The notes under the pieces were generated by a model. The model saw nothing but the letters and a program-made list of their open reading frames with translations, ran no database searches and was not told the DNA's origin. This document shows, piece by piece, positions 58,006 to 64,000 of a stretch of DNA of 64,000 nucleotides (position 1 is its first letter; each line of letters begins with the position of its first letter). A program made the translations under genes and the position numbers. The DNA lies in NCBI GenBank assembly GCA_037576215.1, contig JBANDB010000008.1:1798001-1862000 (forward strand). The letters are read 5' to 3'. Source of the DNA: Armillaria gallica. Its lineage: Eukaryota; Basidiomycota; Agaricomycetes; Agaricales; Physalacriaceae.

Positions 58006-59894
58006 ATGGACACGAAGTACAGTCGGGACAAGCCTACTACGGCCTTAGAAGTTGCTCACAAGGAGAGCGTTTACACACTTGGCGCCCGAAAGGCATGGTG
58101 CTCTGGTGGCGACCTTCACTACCCTTCAGTGGTATATTAGCTTACGCGTAGACTTCTAGTCGCAGGTTCAGTCCTACTGCAATTAGCGACGATTGGTCCT
58201 GTCTGTATCACGACACGGTTTCTAACGCTGTCTTGACTTACAAGATATGGCACATTCTAGATCGCAGCATTCGGCGTCTTTCAAGACTTTTACACAGTAA
58301 CATGGCTTTCTCAATACTCGAAATCCGAAATAAGCTGGATAGGATCTACCGGCCTCTTCTTGGAGCTGACCTTTGGTGTTATTGGTGGTAAATTGTGAGA
58401 ATAATTCGCCTTCTCAGTGCCGTTATCTGGGCTCTGACTTCGGAAACAGGTATGATATGGGCTATTGCCGCTCTGTCCTACTTTCTGGTTCTGTTCTTTG
58501 GACATTCAGGTATTTGCCATCATTGTTCACGCTAGTCAGTGAGCTAATTTGACTCAGCTTTTTCATGCTGTCGCTCGTACAAGAGCAACGGTACTATCAG
58601 GTTTTATTGAGGTTAGATGCCTCCTGCTTGATCGCTAATAATACCGTAGATCTTTCTCGCGCAGGGTCTGGGGATGGGACTCGGTGTCTCTCTGATATTT
58701 GTGCCAACCATAACATTAGTTTCTCATCATTTCAGGGTGAAAAAAGGTTTGGCAATGGTATGGGTTACGTGCATTTCAAAAGACTTTCTCTGATTAGGTT
58801 CAAGGGGATCCTTTCATCTAGTGGAACATTGGGAACCCTCATTTTCACGAGTAAGTTGATCTTTCCACGTCCACTAGCACCGTCTGAATCAAACTCGATA
58901 GTCTTGCTCAACCAGCTGATTCATAACGGTCCTGGCTTTCAATGGGCAGTGCGCGCAGCTGCATTTTTGTCATTAGGATGCTTAGTCCTAGGTAACATTC
59001 TCATATCTGTCCCTTCAAGACGTGCACAGTCTCCGATAGAGCCGCCGCAAATGCAGAATAAAACAATACTCAAAAACATCCCTTATACACTCACTATCCT
59101 TTCAGGATTCGTCGCACAGCTGGGGACATTTTTCCCCCTGTTCTACATACAGCTTTTCGCTGTAGAACATTCTATTTCAAACTCTTTAGCCTTTTATTCT
59201 CTTGCAATAATGAACGGAGCTGGAATCGTTGGGAGGTCACTACCTGGCTATGCCGCTGACAAATGGGGTTCCATCGAAGTATGGTCCATATGTGAAGCTT
59301 TGAGCGGTAGATTTTGTTCCTCCATTCGTTGTGTTGTCACTTATCGGATGATAGGTGCACTCTGTTTCGCCATGCTCGGGAGCGACAGTGTTGCCGGTTT
59401 GGTGTTGTTTTGCATATTGTAGGCTAAACTGTCATCTGATAGCCTTCCATACTCATCTATTGTTGAAGATACGGATTTTTCTTTGGTGGAGGTGAGCATT
59501 TCTTTGCTGACTTCTGGGGTGCATATCGGATTTCTGACTTTGGCTATGTAGTCATATCGGTGTACATGCCTGTCATTGCTACTTTGACTCCCAGAGAGGC
59601 CAACATGGGGTAAGGTTCCTGCTGCACTTATGTCCTGCTCATTTGACCGATTTCCAGAGCATCTCTCGGAATTGCCTCAATACCGATCGGTATCGCTGCC
59701 CTCATAGGAAATCCTATCATCGGCGCAATCATGGGCACACCAACCGCTTGGTGGAAGGGAGTGACATTTGCATCGGTACGCTGAATCGTATTAGATGTTC
59801 CGTACTGTGTAAGCTAATTATAGGCCAGGTTTGCATGATTGCTAGTGCAGGCATCACAACCCTTGCTCGATCGATATACGTCCGGAGACATTGA
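58006..59894 (+). CDS. MFS transporter, monocarboxylate (MCT/MCH) type
   Basis: Plasma- or organelle-membrane major-facilitator protein with about nine exons. The start MDTKYSRDKPTTALEVAHKE gives a hydrophilic N-terminus. Readable helices include AFGVFQDFYTVTWLSQYS, GSTGLFLELTFGVIGG, IFLAQGLGMGLGVSLIFVP, LVSHHFRVKKGLAMGILSSS (formed across an intron at about 58760-58803), GTLGTLIFT, NGPGFQWAVRAAAFLSLGCL, LSGFVAQLGTFFPLFYIQLF, NGAGIVGRSLPGYAADKWGS and IPIGIAALIGNPIIGAIMG. The phrase VKKGLAMGI and the GxGxxxR-P helix are typical of fungal MCT/MCH carriers, which move monocarboxylates, riboflavin or metabolites with protons. The last acceptor must be the AG at about 59827 to avoid an early stop, giving a tail ending ARSIYVRRH. 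It lies just outside the right repeat arm, so export of the PKS product or uptake of an acid is possible, but unproven. Confidence 0.85.
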
Positions 59895-60079
59895 TTTCTG
59901 GCCCAAATTTCTTTCAGTCTATGCGAATCTTTCGCGATATCCTAGTACTTGAGATGCCGCTTATAGCCTTAGATCTAACGTTTAGACATGAGTATGTTAG
60001 GAACAGCATGAACTGGAAATCCCAGATAGAAGTCACAGTAAATCCGTGCGGTCAGTGGAATGAAAATCGGTTCAGAGAC

Positions 60080-60600
60080 TGTTATACAAAATGGAAATCT
60101 GACAGACCTTTTATCTAATTTATGCGGCGATGAAATGGTAAGGATGGTCAAACAGTAAATAGAAAGATCTTCTGAGTGTCGTTCAATGGTGGCACATATT
60201 CCGCTGAGGCCGACTGGAGAATCCACATTACATGCCGCAGAAGGTTCCCAACTATTAACTCGCAGAATTCAACAGTTAGCGAATGACATTATCGACATCG
60301 AGCTCTGGATAATGGAAGGTGTCTTCGAGCTTGATGATGGCAGGTCTCCTGTCGGTTCCTGGCGCTTTGCCGGTGGGCGATGGGAATGGTGTATCGACAC
60401 GACGGCAGATATGTGGTGTAGTCATAATATTAACCACTTGCCGATGTCAGCCTCTGACTCGAGCTCAGTCACCCTGGTTGCTCGCCAAGGCTCGTGCTCA
60501 TTTCTAATGGTTTTCAGGTTCCGTCATGCTGAGTCGATGTTGGCTGAGCTCGCTGCTGCGCTTTCTGAGATACAGACATAAGGACTTGGCAAAGCATATC
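60080..60600. repeat. Direct repeat, copy A
   Basis: Similar to 61045-61590, with substitutions and indels. The clearest shared parts are AAATGGAAATCT near 60091 and 61057, CATATTCCGCTGAGGCCGAC at 60196-60215 against CATATCTCGCTGAGGCCGAC, GCAGAAGG followed by CTCGCAGAATTCAAC, and AGGACTTGGCAAAG near 60582 and 61567. A plus-strand frame of 131 codons (60186-60581) in this copy is absent in copy B, so it is unlikely to be a conserved gene. Confidence 0.65.
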
Positions 60601-60618
60601 TCAATTTAACATCGTAGC

Positions 60619-60797
60619 AGACTATATCATCTACTATGGGTCGTCTGGGGACTGAATTACTACGTTATCCATTATTCCATTGTTAACATTCGCTGGACTT
60701 GCATGCTGTAAAATCCCTCTACATCACCATGATCATATTCAGATGATAGTGCGTGGTATCGGTATTACGTATCAATTCACGCAATATTGCAACCAGT
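60619..60797 (+). pseudogene. Fragment of the seven-helix gene at 49385-50779
   Basis: This 179-bp piece is a diverged copy of about 49838-50013. The shared run begins GCAGACTATATCATCTACTA (against GCAGATATATCGTCTA) and continues through TGGGTCGTCTGGGGA, ATTACTACGTTATC, CCATTGTTAAC and GTATCAATTCACGCAATATT. The coding frame is lost by single-base changes and a stop. It corresponds to the fourth helix (LWVVWG) and the next loop only. Confidence 0.8.
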
Positions 60798-60815
60798 GAA
60801 TTAAAAATCTGTATA

Positions 60816-61038
60816 CTGTAGCTCCGTGTATGCAAGCAACTTTGGAGGACCCCTTACGCTGACTAATTCATACTATTCATGCAACCAAGGGGGCCTTACC
60901 CCTTACGTTGCCTAAATTAAGCAACCGCCCCGCAGGGAGCGAAAATTTTCGAGTCACTGCTGGTCACATACTAAGAATTTTGGACTTGTCCCGGGTCTGA
61001 CCTAAGCAACCGACCCCTCCTTACGCACGGAGCTACAG
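60816..61038. mobile_element. MITE with TA target duplication
   Basis: A 223-bp element whose ends are inverted: CTGTAGCTCCGTG at the left and CACGGAGCTACAG at the right, with further partial matches inward. It is flanked on both sides by TA (60814-60815 and 61039-61040), the target site of Tc1/mariner-type transposases. No frame for a transposase is present, so it is non-autonomous. The inside is AT/CC-rich with repeats of the word AAGCAACC. It sits exactly at the left boundary of direct-repeat copy B. Confidence 0.8.
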
Positions 61039-61044
61039 TACATA

Positions 61045-61590
61045 GAGATCGTCATACGAAATGGAAATCTCGCAGATCTCCTTTGATTTATGCGGCGAGG
61101 AAATGCTAACTTCCGAAATGTTACTAAGGGGCGTCCGGTCAATCAGCAAATGGAAAGATCCTCTGGTGGCACATATCTCGCTGAGGCCGACTAGAGAGTC
61201 CACGCTGCAAGCTGCAGAAGGCTCCCAACATGTCGCAGAATTCAACGAGCAGCCAACGAGTAACAGAGCAAGCTTGGGCCAGAGAATGACGACGGAAATG
61301 GTCTTGTGATCAATGTGCCACAGAAACGCCGAACAGGCACTAGTTCCGAACAGTCGGCCCGCCTCGCCTTGAGACGTCCTGGATCAATCCTGGATTGTAC
61401 TCTTCAATGTCAAGTTCTACGGAAACTTGACCGTAATAAAAAACGAATGGGCCCTTACTGGTTACTTTTCAGGGTAGAAATGAACACTCTCGGTTCCAGT
61501 ATATGCATGACGAAAAGTTGTGGCTGTCACTGACATCCATGCGCACTTCCAGATATAGACATAAGAAGGACTTGGCAAAGAATATCATCT
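61045..61590. repeat. Direct repeat, copy B
   Basis: Second copy of the 60080-60600 sequence, separated from it by the seven-helix relic and the MITE. The left part (61045-61240) is well preserved, the middle has diverged, and the end (GACATAAGAAGGACTTGGCA, 61559-61578) is recognisable. Short frames in it have no known function. Confidence 0.6.
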
Positions 61591-61731
61591 TGTTCATCTA
61601 CCACCAGATTCCATTCCACCTCTTTTCGTTGTGAGAGCGACGCTTTCTCCTCGCTGGGTATCAGACGCGTCGAAAACGCTTAAAGGCAGGCGCATCACTG
61701 GACCTGCTGCGCGTTGTCTCGAATTTTCAAC

Positions 61732-64000
61732 ATGGGGGCTATCAGAACCTTCCTTTCTCTTTTCTTCGTCGCCAGTGTCGTTCGTGCCCAAGTTACCGTA
61801 TACTCGCAGAAGCCCTTGAATGCTCAGACCACCACCTCTTCTGCTGATGCTGCCTCATACACTGGTGCCGCGGCCTACAACCCCACGGTGCTCAACGCAC
61901 CACCAATCCCGGACCCGCTACCGCCTATGCAGTTCGGGATACAACTGCAGAACGGCGGTACGACGGGCGTTTCCATCGTTCAGTCTGGCTCATTTGTGGG
62001 ATTCTCTATAGAAATGTCCGTGGCGAACCAAGCTCGTGAGTACCCTCAACTTCACAAAGTACTGCCGCTCATAACCTCTTTGACAGTCGGAAAAAACTCT
62101 AGTTATATCCAGGTTCCTTTCCTTAATCTTATGGCCAATCTTCAGCAGCGTGCAGGCAGGGTGTACGTTCGAGTAGGAGGAAACACGCAGGAAACGGCAG
62201 TGTATGTAGACAGCTTGCCGGACGGGAAAATGATTCAAAAGGATAACACGAACACGACCAATCCCGTGAGTAAACTAAATCTTTGTTCTTCTGTACTCTC
62301 TTATGGGCTTTGCTAGACTCAAACCCCGCCTTTGGACTACACAAATGACCTCTTTCACCTCATGAGAGGTATATCTGAGCTCGTCAATATCCGATGGTTC
62401 CTGGGCATCCCGTTCTTCAATATCAATCCATTTCAACTCGCCATCGCTGAACAAAGCCAAGCCATTCTCGGTGATTTCTTAGCTGGCCTTCAGGCTGGTA
62501 ACGAGCCTGATCTTTATGTGCGCCACGGCCACAGGACTGACGTGAGCGCCAGCAAAGATAGAATTGGCTTAGCGCACTAACGAGGTTCTTAGCCTTATGG
62601 ACCCTCTGACTATGGCAATGAATTTGGTGCCTCGTTCAGGCCATGAACAGCGATGCCAATGCCGTCAATAAGAACCTTCTTATCGGACCCAACATCGCTA
62701 CCGGGGACTGGGTTCCGGAGGATGTTTGGCAGACAGGTTTCGTTGACACATACAGCGAGAATTTGGCCTATTTGGCAGTAGAACAGTGCGTTTCTCGTCG
62801 CCTTGATACTTGTTATTCATATATTTGTATAGCTACCCAACGGACAACTGTTACGCCGTTTATGGGTCTGGAACGCCTCGCGACGCTCAAACCATGTTCC
62901 CCACTTACTTGAATCACTCAGCTGGGCAGGCCATTGTTCAGGCATACGTCAATTCCGGCAACTACGCTCAACAGAAGAACAAGAAACTGCTTATGTTCGA
63001 GACAAACACCGCTTCCTGCGGAGGTTTCCCAGGTATCAGTGACTCTTTCGGCGCTGCTTTGTGGGGACTTGATTATTCCATGCAAATGGCGTATTCCAAC
63101 TTCTCCGGTGCTATGATGCACATTGGTGGACAGAACGTTTTCTATAACGTAAGTTCTTTTCAGCGATGTCATTCATAGCTCACTCGTCACCTTTTGGATT
63201 AGCCTTTCACTCGTAAGATGACCTGGTAGTCTGTTTCTTGAAGAGTTTGTCTCACTTTCATTTACAGCACCTCCCACCAATCAGACAACCTTCCACCAAT
63301 GGACGATAGGCCCGATATACTACTCTGCACTAATCATGGCGGAGGCAATGGGCGCGTCAAATGTCTCGCAGATTCTAGATTTGAATGCCAACGATGGAAA
63401 CATCTTCACCCCCGCCTATGCCATTTACGAGAATGGGAATCCTGTCCGAGTTGCGCTTTTCAATTACATAACGGACCCTTCAGGTGCTAGCACTTATACC
63501 GCCTCCATTTCCATCGGAGGTGGTGAGACTGGCCAAGCGAATGGCACCCCTGCCCAGGTCAAAGTGAAGTAGGTCGTGGTTTTTTCCCTCTGAAAACCGG
63601 CTAAAACGTATCGTGTCCAGGTATCTTTTAGCGGATTCTGTATCTCAAAAGTATAATTTCCAATGGGCTGGACAGACGTTCGGAAACATTTTTGAATCAG
63701 ACGGCCGGCTTATGGGCCAGGAAGACATCAAAACTGTGACCTGCGACCAGAACACCAACACCTGCCTTATCACTGTTCCGGCCCCTGGTTTCGCGCTTGT
63801 CTTCCTCAATGATGAAGCGTTTACGGAGACGGATGGAGCGAGCCCCATGACGTTTGCCACGACTGCCGTGACAAAGACGATCAATACTGCAACAGTCGAT
63901 CAGGCGGTGTTATCAACGAGTAATGGACACAGTGGCATGAGGGATGTTCTAGGAAGCACGAGTAAGGGATCGCAGAATGGGGTTACTGGACTCCGTGCGA
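61732..64000 (+). CDS. Secreted GH79 beta-glucuronidase-like enzyme (3' end missing)
   Basis: Glycoside hydrolase family 79, retaining beta-glucuronidase/heparanase-like, running off the window. The start at 61732 gives signal peptide MGAIRTFLSLFFVASVVRA, then QVTVYSQKPLNAQ. The catalytic module follows: SGSFVGFSIEMSVANQ, intron, VGKNSSYIQVPFLNLMANLQ, VRVGGNTQETAVYVDSLPDG, intron, IRWFLGIPFFNINPF. Next is the acid/base Glu in LQAGNEPDLYVRHGHR (about 62490-62535), split into PYGPSDYGNEFGASF by a 52-nt intron. The nucleophile Glu is in LMFETNTASCGGFPG (about 62990-63035). The C-terminal beta-sandwich includes QWTIGPIYYSALIMAEA and TYTASISIGGGETGQANG and reaches TVPAPGFALVFLNDEAF. A Ser/Thr-rich tail begins near 63850. 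Such enzymes release glucuronic acid from glycans of cell walls or proteoglycans. Introns of about 50-110 nt match the rest of the window. Confidence 0.9.

Noticed and set aside
58150..58190. tRNA-like B-box (GGTTCAGTCC) in the plus strand
   Set aside because: The flanking bases do not form a proper T stem, no A-box or anticodon arm is placed correctly, and the sequence is used as an exon of the MCT-type transporter.

Overview
The window looks like nuclear DNA of a filamentous basidiomycete, most likely an Agaricomycete. Genes lie on both strands and are cut by many short GT-AG introns of about 50-60 nt. Several proteins belong to types I associate with Agaricomycetes: orphan seven-helix membrane proteins, a basidiomycete-style reducing polyketide synthase (PKS), an adenylation-thiolation-reductase (A-T-R) enzyme and GH79 glucuronidases. 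No rRNA, tRNA, CRISPR array or bacterial operon was seen. All assignments come from reading motifs by eye; no search was run. Splice sites were inferred from frame continuity.

Layout. 0-2.1 kb: nothing coding recognised. 2.1-8.0 kb (minus): a decayed P-loop NTPase, then a very large Ser/Pro-rich disordered protein. 9.2-10.8 kb (plus): membrane-anchored short-chain dehydrogenase (SDR) of the RDH10/17-beta-HSD type. 11.5-13.1 kb (plus): a decayed gene with a duplicated internal module. 14.4-15.9 kb (minus): a CASTOR/GATS-like ACT-domain protein, probably an amino-acid sensor. 17.2-21.3 kb: two paralogous, probably mitochondrial, RRM-like genes with an intronless orphan on the opposite strand between them. 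21.4-22.5 kb (minus): a second SDR. 23.0-25.5 kb: glycogen branching enzyme. 26.0-28.2 kb: type I metacaspase with a His-rich prodomain. 28.5-29.8 kb (minus): seven-helix protein. 30.2-31.3 kb: coproporphyrinogen III oxidase with an apparent frameshift.

32.4-59.9 kb is a candidate secondary-metabolite locus. It holds a 2-oxoglutarate/Fe(II) oxygenase (32.4-34.0), a reducing PKS (34.4-42.6; KS-AT-DH-psiMT-psiER-KR-ACP-TE), an A-T-R reductase (44.8-48.9), a seven-helix protein (49.4-50.8) and an MCT-type transporter (58.0-59.9). A long, nearly identical inverted repeat (42.98-44.05 and 55.82-57.40 kb) encloses the A-T-R gene, the seven-helix gene and a gene-poor, relic-rich stretch. The PKS and the transporter sit just outside it. 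A plausible division of labour is: the PKS builds a partly reduced chain, its thioesterase releases it, the A-T-R enzyme activates and reduces a carboxylic acid, the oxygenase tailors, and the transporter moves acids or product. That linkage is inference from proximity.

59.9-61.6 kb is a patchwork of a diverged direct repeat, a relic of the seven-helix gene and a TA-flanked MITE. 61.7 kb to the end is a secreted GH79 beta-glucuronidase-like gene that runs off the window. Several otherwise convincing genes contain single-base frame breaks, some at homopolymers, so either pseudogenisation or residual indel errors in the sequence should be kept in mind.
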